Below, in pieces: positions 9,321-19,071 of a DNA stretch of 64,000 bases. A model generated the notes under the pieces. It was not told where the DNA came from. It did no database searches and saw only the letters and a program-made list of their open reading frames with translations. The DNA is taken from contig CP103437.1 of the NCBI GenBank assembly GCA_024919215.1, forward strand, positions 992,001 through 1,056,000. The letters run 5' to 3'. Numbering within the stretch: position 1 is the stretch's first letter; every line of letters begins with the position of its first letter. The translations under genes and the position numbers were made by a program. This stretch comes from Methylophilaceae bacterium LSUCC0665 (GTDB lineage Bacteria > Pseudomonadota > Gammaproteobacteria > Burkholderiales > Methylophilaceae).

Positions 9321-11612
9321 ATGTATAAAAAAACATTCTTAAATTTCATTTTCACCATTATAGTTTTTTTTGGTTGCCTGCATGCGAGTTTTGTTTTCGC
9401 TATCGACAATCCTAATGATACAGATTTAATTATCGAGGGGGAGACCCTCGAAAATATTGTGGATAAACAAATTAAAGCTAAAGGTGATGCTATTTTAATT
9501 AAATCAGGTAAGCGTATTGAGGCTGATCAAATTGTTTTTGATCAAATATCGAATGAACTTGAAGCTGATGGAAATGTAAAATTAAAATCTGGAAATCAAC
9601 TAATTACTGGAGAAAAACTATTTCTCAATGTTGATGATTCAATTGGTGAAATTCCTAATGCGACATTTGACTCGGATACAGAGAATAAGTCTGCGATTAA
9701 TCAATCTATTCGTGGATTTGCTGAAAAGTTATCCATTCTTGGTTCAAATAAGACTAGTCTTGAAGGTGCAGAAATTACCACCTGTGAGGTTGGAAAAACT
9801 GATTGGTTTATCAAAGGGACAAAAATAGATGTAGACAACAAAACAAAAACAGTTGATGCCACTAATGCAAGAATGGAATTTAAAGGAGTGCCAATCCTTT
9901 ACTCACCTAAAGTAAACTTTTCATTCAATAATCAGCGTAAGTCCGGCTTTTTAAGCCCCACGTGGGGCACAACCACCAAAAGTGGTTTTCAAGTCAAAAC
10001 TCCTTACTATTTCAATATTGCGCCTAACAAAGATGCTACGATTACCCCGAGATATATGGGTAAACGAGGATTACAAATTGGTGGACAATATCGTTACCTA
10101 GGTGACAATCATAGTGGTGAAGCCAACGTAGAGTTTCTTAATAATGATTACATGACCAATGAAGAAAGATACCTACTCAACCTAAAACATAAACAAAAAT
10201 TTTCTGATAATTTTTCTGGCTTCTATAATTATCAAAAAGTTTCTGACAATGATTACTTTGCCGATATGTCGTCATTAGTGACAAGGACATCAAGAGTTAT
10301 CTTACCGCAAGAGTTTGGCCTAGATTACCGAATTGGTGGATGGCAGACGGGCCTCAGAGTGCAAAAATTTCAATCCCTAACCACAAAATCTCCTTACGAG
10401 AAGTTGCCGCAAGTTTTTATGAATCGTAGTGATGAATTTTATGGAATTCAATCTTCAAGTCAATTTGAACTTACACAATTTGATGCTAATAACCAACGAA
10501 ACAAGTTTGTAAGCGGTGATCTATTACCAAAAGGTTATGTTGTCGGAGACTTTAAACCAACCGGCAGTCGATTTGTATACAACCAAGAATTTCAAACCAC
10601 TCTGCATGAAAATAGTTACTCATACATAAGACCCAAATTATCATTAAATTTTAGGCATTATGATATCAATCATGGGGCTTTATCCAACAATGAAAGTTTC
10701 GTCATACCGACTACTTCGGTGGATAGCGGAATGTTTTTTGATCGCACATTTAATTTCTTTGGCAGCAATTTAACTCAAACATTGGAACCAAGGGCTTTCT
10801 ATTCTTATACACCATTTCATAATCAATCCATGATCCCAATTTATGATACTAGGTTGATGGACCTAAATATGTATAATATTTTTTCAGAAAATCAGTTTAT
10901 TGGTTACGATCGTATACAAGACTCAAATCAGATAACAACAGGCTTAACCTCAAGGTTCATAGATTCAGACTCTGTTGAAAGACTATCCCTAACATTTGCT
11001 CAAAGATTCTATCTTAGTGACCGTCAAGTTTTGAATGACCCCCTCTATTCAAATGCCGGCTCAAGCCTTGAAACTGCGTCCAGTGACTTTTTATTTGGAG
11101 CAAATGCAAAACTTACAAAAGATCTCACATTTAGGGCACTGACCCAATATAATCCTGAACAAAGTTCGACCAAACGAGTTCAATATGGATTTAAGTATAA
11201 CCCCAATCCAGGCAAGTTACTGAGGTTCGATTATCGATTTATTGAAAATGCTGCCACTAATCAAACAAGGCTTAAACAAGCCAACATATCCGGTCAATGG
11301 CCTCTTGGTAAAGGTTATTATGCAGTCGGGAGATATAATTTTGATTTAGATAACTCTAAGGTAACTGAGTCTCTTGGAGGTTTAGAATATGACGCTGGAT
11401 GCTGGACATCGAGGGTGATGCTCCACAGATTATCTCTTGCTACCGCAGAAGAACCAAATTACAGCTTATGGTTTCAGTTAGAATTGGGTGGTTTAGGCAG
11501 TATAGGTTCTGGCAAAGCAAGGAAACTTGACAGAGTGCTTATGAGAAATGTTCCTGGGGCGGCCTGGGCAAGTACATTAGATGATGAAATACGACGACAA
11601 AACTATGATTAA
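9321..11612 (+). CDS. lptD: LPS-assembly protein LptD
   Basis: Outer-membrane beta-barrel that, with LptE, inserts lipopolysaccharide into the outer leaflet. From the ATG at 9321 the product is 763 residues: signal peptide ending near FVFA, a periplasmic OstA/LptA-like domain (roughly residues 35-140, with IKAKGDAILIKSGKRIEADQ), and a C-terminal barrel. The frame extends to a TTG at 9246, but only the ATG places a signal peptide at the N-terminus. The mature protein has just two cysteines, at 155 and 694, against four in E. coli. lptE lies about 6 kb downstream. Confidence 0.95.
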   Translation: MYKKTFLNFIFTIIVFFGCLHASFVFAIDNPNDTDLIIEGETLENIVDKQIKAKGDAILIKSGKRIEADQIVFDQISNELEADGNVKLKSGNQLITGEKLFLNVDDSIGEIPNATFDSDTENKSAINQSIRGFAEKLSILGSNKTSLEGAEITTCEVGKTDWFIKGTKIDVDNKTKTVDATNARMEFKGVPILYSPKVNFSFNNQRKSGFLSPTWGTTTKSGFQVKTPYYFNIAPNKDATITPRYMGKRGLQIGGQYRYLGDNHSGEANVEFLNNDYMTNEERYLLNLKHKQKFSDNFSGFYNYQKVSDNDYFADMSSLVTRTSRVILPQEFGLDYRIGGWQTGLRVQKFQSLTTKSPYEKLPQVFMNRSDEFYGIQSSSQFELTQFDANNQRNKFVSGDLLPKGYVVGDFKPTGSRFVYNQEFQTTLHENSYSYIRPKLSLNFRHYDINHGALSNNESFVIPTTSVDSGMFFDRTFNFFGSNLTQTLEPRAFYSYTPFHNQSMIPIYDTRLMDLNMYNIFSENQFIGYDRIQDSNQITTGLTSRFIDSDSVERLSLTFAQRFYLSDRQVLNDPLYSNAGSSLETASSDFLFGANAKLTKDLTFRALTQYNPEQSSTKRVQYGFKYNPNPGKLLRFDYRFIENAATNQTRLKQANISGQWPLGKGYYAVGRYNFDLDNSKVTESLGGLEYDAGCWTSRVMLHRLSLATAEEPNYSLWFQLELGGLGSIGSGKARKLDRVLMRNVPGAAWASTLDDEIRRQNYD

Positions 11613-12888
11613 TTATTTTACAAGAATTGTTTTTGCTCTATACCTATTAGTAAATAGTAGCTTTATTTCCGCCTATCAAGAAATGGATAGAATTATTGCA
11701 ATCGTCAATAAGGATGTAATTACATTTAATGATCTTTCTGAAGGAGTTGATAAGGCATTACTTTTTTTTCAACAAAACTCGATCCAGCCTCCAGAAACAA
11801 GTATTATCGAAAAAAAAGTACTCGATGAATTGATAGAACAAAAAATTATTGAGGGTTATGCAGAAGATTGGAATATCAAAGCATCCCAAGAAGATATTGA
11901 TTCACTGATAGAAAATATTCTTTCAGCCAATGGAATTACACTTGACGAATTGAAATCAAATTTAAAGCAACAGAATTCATCTTATGACAAATTAATAAAA
12001 AGCTTAAGTTATGAAATTATTTTAAAAAAAGTAAAAAACCGGGAAATTAGTTCTAAATTAAATATCTCTGATTATGAAATAAAGAAACACAAAGAAAAAA
12101 TGGCAAAAATTAAACCTGACATCTATGACTTGTCCCACATACTTGTTAAATTCTCATCAGAGCCAACTGCAGAAGAAAAGAAAGAGAAGCGAAAGCTTGG
12201 AGAAGAAATTTTTAACAAATTAAAAACGGAAGATTTTGGTAAAATTGCTTATGAATTTTCCGACTCGCCAGATGCTAATGAAGGTGGTGCATTGGGCAAA
12301 TTAAAACAAAGTGAACTGCCAGAAATATTTATTGAAAAAATAAATGATCTAAGTGCTGGTGAATATTCAGCCCCTTTTGAATCAAACAACGGTATTCATA
12401 TAGTTAAAGTTAATCAAATTGAAAGTTACAATGAAGCAAAAAATTCTTCACAAAAAATAAAAAAATACTTTATTAAACAAATCTTATTAAAAACCAGTGA
12501 AGTGGCATCTGAAGATGATGTTATTAAAAAACTTAAAAGATATAAGAATGAAATAGAATCTGGAGCAGATTTCAGTATTATTGCAAAAAAATATTCTGAA
12601 GATTTTTCAGCAACTAATGGAGGCGAGATTGGCTGGATTTCAGAAGGTCTTGAGCAAAATTTTGATGACCAATTATCTATCATTGAAAAAAATGAAGTCA
12701 GCGAGCCCTTTAAAACAGATCTTGGTTGGCACATCATACAATATTCGGATTACAAGTTCGATGATATTGCTGCTGAAAATATTGATAATAAAATAAAGTT
12801 TGAATTAATCAATGAAAGAACCGAACTTCTTTACCAAGATTGGTTTTCATCATTAAAAGCTGAAAGCTTTATCGAAGTAAGAGAATGA
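11605..12888 (+). CDS. surA: Periplasmic chaperone / peptidyl-prolyl isomerase SurA
   Basis: Escorts unfolded outer-membrane proteins across the periplasm; LptD is a known client in E. coli. Signal peptide MINYFTRIVFALYLLVNSSFISA, an N-terminal SurA domain (MDRIIAIVNKDVITFNDL), then two parvulin domains: the first around YDLSHILVKFSSEPT to GIHIVKVNQI, the second around KQILLKTSEV to LGWHIIQYSD. The ATG at 11605 overlaps the lptD stop; an in-frame ATG at 11581 would add eight charged residues before the signal peptide and is less likely. lptD-surA-pdxA-rsmA is a classic operon. Confidence 0.95.
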   Translation: MINYFTRIVFALYLLVNSSFISAYQEMDRIIAIVNKDVITFNDLSEGVDKALLFFQQNSIQPPETSIIEKKVLDELIEQKIIEGYAEDWNIKASQEDIDSLIENILSANGITLDELKSNLKQQNSSYDKLIKSLSYEIILKKVKNREISSKLNISDYEIKKHKEKMAKIKPDIYDLSHILVKFSSEPTAEEKKEKRKLGEEIFNKLKTEDFGKIAYEFSDSPDANEGGALGKLKQSELPEIFIEKINDLSAGEYSAPFESNNGIHIVKVNQIESYNEAKNSSQKIKKYFIKQILLKTSEVASEDDVIKKLKRYKNEIESGADFSIIAKKYSEDFSATNGGEIGWISEGLEQNFDDQLSIIEKNEVSEPFKTDLGWHIIQYSDYKFDDIAAENIDNKIKFELINERTELLYQDWFSSLKAESFIEVRE

Positions 12889-13820
12889 ATCAAATAACAA
12901 CTCTTGCTGTTTCTGCTGGTGATCCAGATGGCATTGGCTATGATTTATGTGCCCTTCTTTATGAAAAACAACTCAATTGTCAAATTGTTATTTATGGTGA
13001 TCAAGAAATTCTCTTGTCCAGAGCAAAATTACTCGGCATAAAAAAATTACAAAATGAAAAAATTGCTATTTATGATGTTAAAAAAAGCAAAAAAATAAAA
13101 AATAACAGAGAGCTTGTATTAGAGAGCATTAATAGCGCAGCTATGTCATGTATACAAAAAAAGTCTAGTGCTTTGGTAACCCTACCAGTAAATAAAAAAA
13201 AATTATCCACGCCTAAAAAATTATTTACCGGACATACTGAATATATTGCAAAATTTTTTAAAGGCAATAACAAACCTATTATGACTTTTGTTGGAAAAAA
13301 TAATTTTATAGTAGCTACTCACACCACTCACATGGGTCTTCTCAGCGCCATTAAAAAAGTGAAAAAAAATAACTTAATCAAAAAATTAAAATTATTACAT
13401 TCCTCATTGATAAATCAATTAAATATCAAAAATCCAAAAATACTAGTTACAGGCCTCAACCCTCATGCTGGAGAAAATAACATGTTTGGAAATGAAGAAA
13501 GTAAATTTATTATTCCAGCCATTAATGAACTCAAAAAATTAAACATTTTAGTAGATGGTCCTATTCCTGCTGACACTGCGTTATTCAAAGACAACATGAA
13601 TAAGTATGACTGTATTTACTATATGTATCATGATCAAGCCCTATGTGCCTTTAAAGCCTTATTTTTTGACACTGGAGTAAATCTCACACTTGGTTTACCA
13701 ATTATAAGAACATCTGTAGATCATGGCACTGCAGAAGAATTGGTTGGTAAAAAAGATAAAATATCTATAAAAAGCTTTTTGAATGCACTAAATATTGCGC
13801 AAAAATTTTCACAAGAATGA
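12885..13820 (+). CDS. pdxA: 4-hydroxythreonine-4-phosphate dehydrogenase
   Basis: Vitamin B6 biosynthesis: oxidises 4-phosphohydroxy-threonine on the DXP-dependent pathway to pyridoxal phosphate. The 311-residue protein has the family start AVSAGDPDGIGYDL, the metal-binding HTEYIAKFF and TTHMGLLSAI histidines, GLNPHAGENNMFGNEE, GPIPADTALF, and YHDQALCAFKALFFDTGVNLTLGLP near the C-terminus. It overlaps surA and rsmA by 4 bases each. Very lysine- and isoleucine-rich, as expected from the base composition. Confidence 0.95.
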   Translation: MNQITTLAVSAGDPDGIGYDLCALLYEKQLNCQIVIYGDQEILLSRAKLLGIKKLQNEKIAIYDVKKSKKIKNNRELVLESINSAAMSCIQKKSSALVTLPVNKKKLSTPKKLFTGHTEYIAKFFKGNNKPIMTFVGKNNFIVATHTTHMGLLSAIKKVKKNNLIKKLKLLHSSLINQLNIKNPKILVTGLNPHAGENNMFGNEESKFIIPAINELKKLNILVDGPIPADTALFKDNMNKYDCIYYMYHDQALCAFKALFFDTGVNLTLGLPIIRTSVDHGTAEELVGKKDKISIKSFLNALNIAQKFSQE

Positions 13821-14578
13821 TTAAAGCCAAGAAAAAGTTTGGGCAAAACTTTCTGACCGATTATCAAATAATTAAATCCATTATTGATGAAATAAAATTT
13901 TCTGAAAAAAGTAAATACCTCGAGATAGGTCCTGGTATGGGAGCATTAACCATCGAGCTTCAACAAAAGACAAAAAATTTGGGTCTTATTGAAATTGATC
14001 CTGACATGATCAAAATTCTAAGAGCCAAATTAAATAAAAATACACAGCTTTTTGAAGGAGATGTTCTCAGCTTTGATGATGACTTCTTTGAGAGCTATAA
14101 CGTAGTTTTAGGAAATCTTCCATATTACATCTCAACAGAAATAATTTTTAGATTTATTCCAATTAAAAATATAGATACTTTATATTTCATGGTGCAAAAA
14201 GAAGTAGCAGATAGGCTGGCTGCTAAAAAAGGTTCAAAAGATAACTCAGTGTTAACAAATCTTATCGGTTTTAATTTTAGAGCTGAAAAATGCTTTGATA
14301 TAAATCCAGAATCTTTTAGTCCTGTTCCTAAAGTCACATCAAGCTTTATCAAATTGACAAGACACAATGACTATATCAATGATATTCCATATATTGACTT
14401 TAAAAGAATAATAAAGGAATCATTTAAATTTAAAAGAAAAAATCTCAAAAATAATTTAAAAGATATCTTAAAGCAAAGTGACTTTGAAAATCTCAAAATC
14501 TTACCTACTAATAGAGCAGAGGATTTGACAATTGAGGATTTTATTAAGATCACCAAATATGTGATCTCAAATGCATAG
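13817..14578 (+). CDS. rsmA: 16S rRNA dimethyladenosine transferase
   Basis: Dimethylates two adjacent adenosines in helix 45 of 16S rRNA during 30S maturation (also called KsgA). 253 residues. Start KKKFGQNFLTD is the family signature; the SAM-binding motif is YLEIGPGMGALTIEL, with IEIDPDM as the acidic loop and the catalytic NLPYYIS near residue 98. It overlaps pdxA by 4 bases, consistent with the conserved surA-pdxA-rsmA operon. The usual following gene apaG is absent; adk follows after 48 bases. Confidence 0.95.
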   Translation: MIKAKKKFGQNFLTDYQIIKSIIDEIKFSEKSKYLEIGPGMGALTIELQQKTKNLGLIEIDPDMIKILRAKLNKNTQLFEGDVLSFDDDFFESYNVVLGNLPYYISTEIIFRFIPIKNIDTLYFMVQKEVADRLAAKKGSKDNSVLTNLIGFNFRAEKCFDINPESFSPVPKVTSSFIKLTRHNDYINDIPYIDFKRIIKESFKFKRKNLKNNLKDILKQSDFENLKILPTNRAEDLTIEDFIKITKYVISNA

Positions 14579-14626
14579 AAATAAGTCTTATTGATATAAT
14601 GTTAAATTCTTTAATAAGGAAAAAGT

Positions 14627-15262
14627 ATGAATATTATTCTTCTTGGTGCCCCTGGAGCAGGCAAAGGAACACAGGCTTCATTTTTAAACAATGAATATCA
14701 AATCCCACAAATTTCAACTGGTGATATGTTAAGAGCTGCAGTGTCTAACCAAACTGAACTTGGGATTGAGGCAAAAAATTACATGGATGAGGGTAAGCTT
14801 GTACCTGACTCTTTAATCATTAATCTTGTCAAAGAAAGAATAAGCCATGACGACTGTAAAAATGGATTCATGTTAGATGGTTTTCCGAGAACAATAAATC
14901 AAGCCAAAGCAATTGATGATGCAGAGATCCAAATCGATTATGTTGTATCTATATCCGTTCCTGACGAAGTTATTATTGAAAGACTCTCTGGAAGAAGAGT
15001 TCATCCTGCATCAGGAAGAACATACCATGTAAAATTTAATCCGCCTAAGAATGATAATAAGGATGATGTGACCAATGAAGATCTTATCATTCGAGATGAT
15101 GATAAAAAAGAAACCATCATGACAAGGCTTAAAAATTATCATACAGCCACAAAACCTTTAGAAGATTTTTATAAAAACAAGCCTAGTCTAAAATTCATCG
15201 ATATAGATGGGACTCGTGAAATAGAATCTATTAATCAATTTTTAAAAAATACAATTAAATAA
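14627..15262 (+). CDS. adk: Adenylate kinase
   Basis: Interconverts ATP + AMP and 2 ADP. 211 residues, long-form bacterial type. P-loop [10 protein letters not shown] at residues 7-16, AMP-binding [19 protein letters not shown], and a LID region ([20 protein letters not shown]) without zinc cysteines, as in proteobacteria. An AAGGA ribosome-binding site lies upstream of the ATG. It has a 48-base gap from rsmA, so it could have its own promoter, and is 1 base ahead of leuS. Confidence 0.96.
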   Translation: MNIILLGAPGAGKGTQASFLNNEYQIPQISTGDMLRAAVSNQTELGIEAKNYMDEGKLVPDSLIINLVKERISHDDCKNGFMLDGFPRTINQAKAIDDAEIQIDYVVSISVPDEVIIERLSGRRVHPASGRTYHVKFNPPKNDNKDDVTNEDLIIRDDDKKETIMTRLKNYHTATKPLEDFYKNKPSLKFIDIDGTREIESINQFLKNTIK

Positions 15263-15263
15263 A

Positions 15264-17681
15264 ATGTTCGAAACATATAATTTTCATGAGATTGAAAAAG
15301 AATGCCAAGCGTCTTGGTTTGGCTCAAACAGGTTTGCTGCAAAAAAAGATACATCAAAAAAGAAATATTATGTCTTATCAATGTTCCCCTATCCCAGCGG
15401 TAAGTTGCATATGGGTCACGTAAGAAATTATACGATTGGTGATGTAATTTCTAGATTCAAAAGATTTCAGGGATTTAATGTTATGCAGCCTATGGGCTGG
15501 GATGCTTTTGGGCTTCCTGCTGAAAATGCTGCAATTCAAAATAAAACACTTCCTGACCAATGGACATATCAAAATATTGATGCGATGAAGCAGCAATTAA
15601 ATTCACTAGGCTTTTCCTTGGACTGGAGTAGAGAAATTGCAACCTGCGATCCCAGCTATTACAAATGGGAACAATGGCTTTTTATAAAGCTATTTAAAAA
15701 AGGGTTGATCTATAAAAAGACCTCAAAAGTGAACTGGGATCCTATTGATCAAACTGTCTTGGCTAACGAACAAGTGATTGATGGTAAGGGATGGAGGTCT
15801 GGTGCGCTTATTGAACAAAAAGAAATTCCTCAATATTTTTTTAAAATAACTGACTTTGCAGATGAGCTGGATAAAGACATCAACAGACTTGATGATTGGC
15901 CTTCACAAGTGAAATTAATGCAGAAAAATTGGATCGGTAAAAGTTTTGGTTACAGAGTAGTTTTTCAACAAAAAGAATTTAATTCCATTGCTGTTTACAC
16001 AACTCGTCTTGATACGATTCATGGAGTTACTTTTTTAGCCATTGCTATTGATCATCCAATATCAATTGAGTTATGCAAAACAAATAAAGATATCAATGAG
16101 TTTGTTAATGAAAATAAAAAAAGCGGGGTATCCACTGCGGAATTAGAAAAGGCTGAGAAAAAAGGTTTTTTTACTGGTTTGTACGCTACCAATCCAATTA
16201 ATGGTAAATCTATCCCTATTTGGATAAGTAACTACGTTTTAATGGGGTACGGTGAAGGTGCGATCATGGCTGTACCCGCTCATGACGATAGAGATTTTGA
16301 GTTTGCTCAGAAATACTCTCTTGATGTCATTCAAGTCATCGAATCTGAAAAAGAATTATATACCGGTAAAGGCACGCTCATTAATTCAGAAGATTTTAAT
16401 GGTCTGTCATCAGATGATGCCATTGATGAGATTGGCAAACAACTTTCAAGTAAAAAAATTGCAGAAAAACAAACCAAATATCGATTAAGGGATTGGGGTA
16501 TATCAAGACAAAGATATTGGGGCTGCCCTATTCCAATCATTCATTGTAAAAAATGTGGCGAAGTTTGTGAAGATGAATCAAATCTTCCCATCACACTCCC
16601 AAAGAAAGAAAGATTTGATTTTGATAATCAATCTCTCAAAACTGAGATTAATTTTATAAATTGTATTTGTCCAGCATGTGGTAATGAAGCTCAAAGGGAG
16701 ACAGATACCATGGACACATTCGTTGAATCATCATGGTACTTTGCCAGATATGCATGCCCAAATGAAGATAAATTAATGTTAAACGATGAGGCAAATTATT
16801 GGTTACCGGTTGATCAATACATAGGCGGTATTGAACATGCAATTCTTCATTTACTTTATTCTAGATTTTTTAGTAGGCTACTAAGAGATGAAGGATTAAT
16901 TAATGTGTCTGAACCCTTTAAAAATTTACTGACCCAAGGGATGGTTCTAAAAGATGGTTCCAAAATGTCAAAATCAAAAGGAAATACTGTTGATCCAGGG
17001 AAGTTAATAGAGAAATATGGTGCGGATACAGCTCGATTATTTATCATGTTTGCCGCGCCAGCAGACCAAAGTCTTGAGTGGTCTGATAAAGGTATTGAGG
17101 GGTCGCATAGATTTTTAAAAAAGGTTTACGCTCAGATATTTAATTTTAAAAAAAACCAAAATGGTGTGAATACCTTTAATCAAGACGAATCAAACCTTGA
17201 TATTGAATTTAAATATCAACTCAATAAAACTATTGAAAAAGTAACTGACGATATCGATCGAAGGAAAAGTTTTAATACAGCAATTGCCTCATTAATGGAA
17301 TTCTTTAATTATTTAGGTACTCTCGATAAACAAAAATCGCCAAATGAACTTTACCTTGGATACAAAAATTTACTGATCATGTTATCGCCATTTGTTCCAC
17401 ATTTCAGCGAATATATTTTTGCACAACTTACTGAACAGAGTATTGATAAAGAATCATGGCCTGCAGTAAATAAAGACGCTCTTGTGCAATCAGCTCAAAC
17501 AGTCGTAATCCAGGTGAATGGAAAAGTAAGAGATAATATTGAAGTTGATAATAATGCGCCTCAAGAAATCATTGAGGAAAAAGCTTTTGCAAGCGAAAAA
17601 GTGTTAAGATTTGTAGGAGAAAGATCTAAAGTGAAGAAGGTTATTTTTATTAAAAATAAAATACTTAATATTGTCATATGA
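15264..17681 (+). CDS. leuS: Leucyl-tRNA synthetase
   Basis: Charges tRNA-Leu. 805 residues against about 860 in E. coli. The HIGH-type motif is HMGH (residues 49-52, within [14 protein letters not shown]). The CP1 editing domain is present (TTRLDTIHG and [12 protein letters not shown]), as is the zinc-finger region ([12 protein letters not shown]). KMSKS lies at residues 567-571. The leucine-specific insertion that sits just before KMSKS in E. coli and related LeuRS is missing: only a few residues join GMVL to KMSKS, as in Gram-positive and mitochondrial enzymes. This accounts for most of the short length. It overlaps lptE by 4 bases. Confidence 0.96.
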   Translation: MFETYNFHEIEKECQASWFGSNRFAAKKDTSKKKYYVLSMFPYPSGKLHMGHVRNYTIGDVISRFKRFQGFNVMQPMGWDAFGLPAENAAIQNKTLPDQWTYQNIDAMKQQLNSLGFSLDWSREIATCDPSYYKWEQWLFIKLFKKGLIYKKTSKVNWDPIDQTVLANEQVIDGKGWRSGALIEQKEIPQYFFKITDFADELDKDINRLDDWPSQVKLMQKNWIGKSFGYRVVFQQKEFNSIAVYTTRLDTIHGVTFLAIAIDHPISIELCKTNKDINEFVNENKKSGVSTAELEKAEKKGFFTGLYATNPINGKSIPIWISNYVLMGYGEGAIMAVPAHDDRDFEFAQKYSLDVIQVIESEKELYTGKGTLINSEDFNGLSSDDAIDEIGKQLSSKKIAEKQTKYRLRDWGISRQRYWGCPIPIIHCKKCGEVCEDESNLPITLPKKERFDFDNQSLKTEINFINCICPACGNEAQRETDTMDTFVESSWYFARYACPNEDKLMLNDEANYWLPVDQYIGGIEHAILHLLYSRFFSRLLRDEGLINVSEPFKNLLTQGMVLKDGSKMSKSKGNTVDPGKLIEKYGADTARLFIMFAAPADQSLEWSDKGIEGSHRFLKKVYAQIFNFKKNQNGVNTFNQDESNLDIEFKYQLNKTIEKVTDDIDRRKSFNTAIASLMEFFNYLGTLDKQKSPNELYLGYKNLLIMLSPFVPHFSEYIFAQLTEQSIDKESWPAVNKDALVQSAQTVVIQVNGKVRDNIEVDNNAPQEIIEEKAFASEKVLRFVGERSKVKKVIFIKNKILNIVI

Positions 17682-18154
17682 GAAAAAATAATTTTTTAAT
17701 TTTCTGTATATCATTGCTATTAGTATTAAATTCTTGTGGCTTTCAATTAAGAAAACCAATAGATTTGGACTATCAGTCTTATGCTCTCACAGGAGACTCT
17801 TCAGGTTTATCAAAACTTGTTCACAAACAGCTTTCTTTTAGCGATATCAAAGAAAATAAAGATGGTAATGCTGAACTTGTGATTGAAATTTTGAATAATA
17901 ATTTTGCAAAGAGAATCTTATCACTGGCAGGCAATGGTCAAGTTGGAGAATTTGAACTTGTCCAAACTATTGAATATAGATTCAAAACAAATGGTCAATG
18001 GACAGAACCAAGAAGGTTAGAGGCTATCAGAGAATATACCTATGACCCCACCCTTTATAATGCTGCGGCTGCTGAAGAAAGCTACCTAAAGGACTCAATG
18101 ATTGAGCAACTTTCCCGTTCCCTTGTCACTGAAATTAATAATCTAGGTAAATAA
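17678..18154 (+). CDS. lptE: LPS-assembly lipoprotein LptE
   Basis: Outer-membrane lipoprotein that plugs the LptD barrel. 158 residues, with a lipobox signal peptide ([13 protein letters not shown], lipidated Cys at about residue 20) followed by the family motif CGFQLR. The rest shows the LptE alternation of short strands and helices, including [20 protein letters not shown] near the C-terminus. The leuS-lptE-holA order is conserved in gamma- and betaproteobacteria, which strongly supports the call for a poorly conserved family. Confidence 0.93.
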   Translation: MRKNNFLIFCISLLLVLNSCGFQLRKPIDLDYQSYALTGDSSGLSKLVHKQLSFSDIKENKDGNAELVIEILNNNFAKRILSLAGNGQVGEFELVQTIEYRFKTNGQWTEPRRLEAIREYTYDPTLYNAAAAEESYLKDSMIEQLSRSLVTEINNLGK

Positions 18155-18156
18155 AA

Positions 18157-19071
18157 TTGAAAGTTTTTGAACTCACATCCGATGTGATAAAAAAACATAA
18201 TATTTTTTTCTTATACGAGCATGATTCGTGCATTTCTGATCATTCTATGCATAAGATAAAAATTAATTTTGAAATTAAAAGTCAATCTGTAGAAATCAAT
18301 GAAGCATCTTTAGAGCAAGATCTTAATCAACATCTTTCATCAGATTTATTTGGCGAAAAATATCTGATAATAATAAATATCAAAAACGTAAAAAATATTC
18401 CAAAAATTAATGCGCTATTAAAAGAAAATAAAAGCGATAACATTTTCATTATCAAATACCCAAAAAAAGATATATTTAAATTTGATCAATTATCAGAATC
18501 ATTATTTATTGATACAGAGATCAAAGAATTTGAAAAAAATAAATACCTTAGTTATTTAATCAAATCTTATGGGCTTAATTTAACTTTAGATGAGATAAAC
18601 TCAATTGAAATTACTACTGCAAATAACTATTTAGCCTTACATAATATTTTAAAATTAAAAACTTTAACTTCAAAAAATCATATTGAGAACCATTCCACTT
18701 ACGAGGGATTTGATATCATTGCTTCTATTTTCAATGATAAGCAAGAAATTTTTATTCATAAAATTGATAAATTTTTACAATCATTAAATGATCCAATTCA
18801 ATTTAATAGTCTATTATTTTGGTTTTTTAAATCTGTTTATCGCCATAAAAATAATTCTAGTATTAATTTAAAGAATTTAAGATTATTTGGAAATCTTTCA
18901 AAATTTTGCCTCGTCGCCTCTTCAAAAATGAGTCTCAAACTTTTAGAAAATATTATTCAAAAAATTCACTTAGTTGATAAAATAAGTAAAGGTCAATATA
19001 TTGATCTTGATGCAAAGTTAGAAATAAAAAAAATTTTACACATTAGTTTTTTAAAGTTACGTCATGGATAA
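18157..19071 (+). CDS. holA: DNA polymerase III subunit delta (HolA)
   Basis: Clamp-loader subunit that opens the beta clamp. 304 residues, somewhat shorter than E. coli HolA (343), and diverged. Recognised mainly from position (leuS-lptE-holA, followed nearby by nadD) plus the N-terminal FFLYEHDS, the acidic EIKSQSVEINEASLEQDLNQ-type stretch and the C-terminal helical collar. No Walker A is expected in delta. The start is TTG at 18157, two bases after the lptE stop; no ATG fits. It overlaps proA by 8 bases. Confidence 0.85.
   Translation: MKVFELTSDVIKKHNIFFLYEHDSCISDHSMHKIKINFEIKSQSVEINEASLEQDLNQHLSSDLFGEKYLIIINIKNVKNIPKINALLKENKSDNIFIIKYPKKDIFKFDQLSESLFIDTEIKEFEKNKYLSYLIKSYGLNLTLDEINSIEITTANNYLALHNILKLKTLTSKNHIENHSTYEGFDIIASIFNDKQEIFIHKIDKFLQSLNDPIQFNSLLFWFFKSVYRHKNNSSINLKNLRLFGNLSKFCLVASSKMSLKLLENIIQKIHLVDKISKGQYIDLDAKLEIKKILHISFLKLRHG

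Noticed and set aside
12426-12737. 103-codon frame on minus strand inside surA
   Set aside because: Lies opposite a conserved parvulin domain; a shadow of A-rich codons in surA.
13196-13214. TTATCCACG, one base from a DnaA box
   Set aside because: Single occurrence inside the pdxA coding region, with no cluster, AT-rich unwinding element or dnaA/dnaN nearby.
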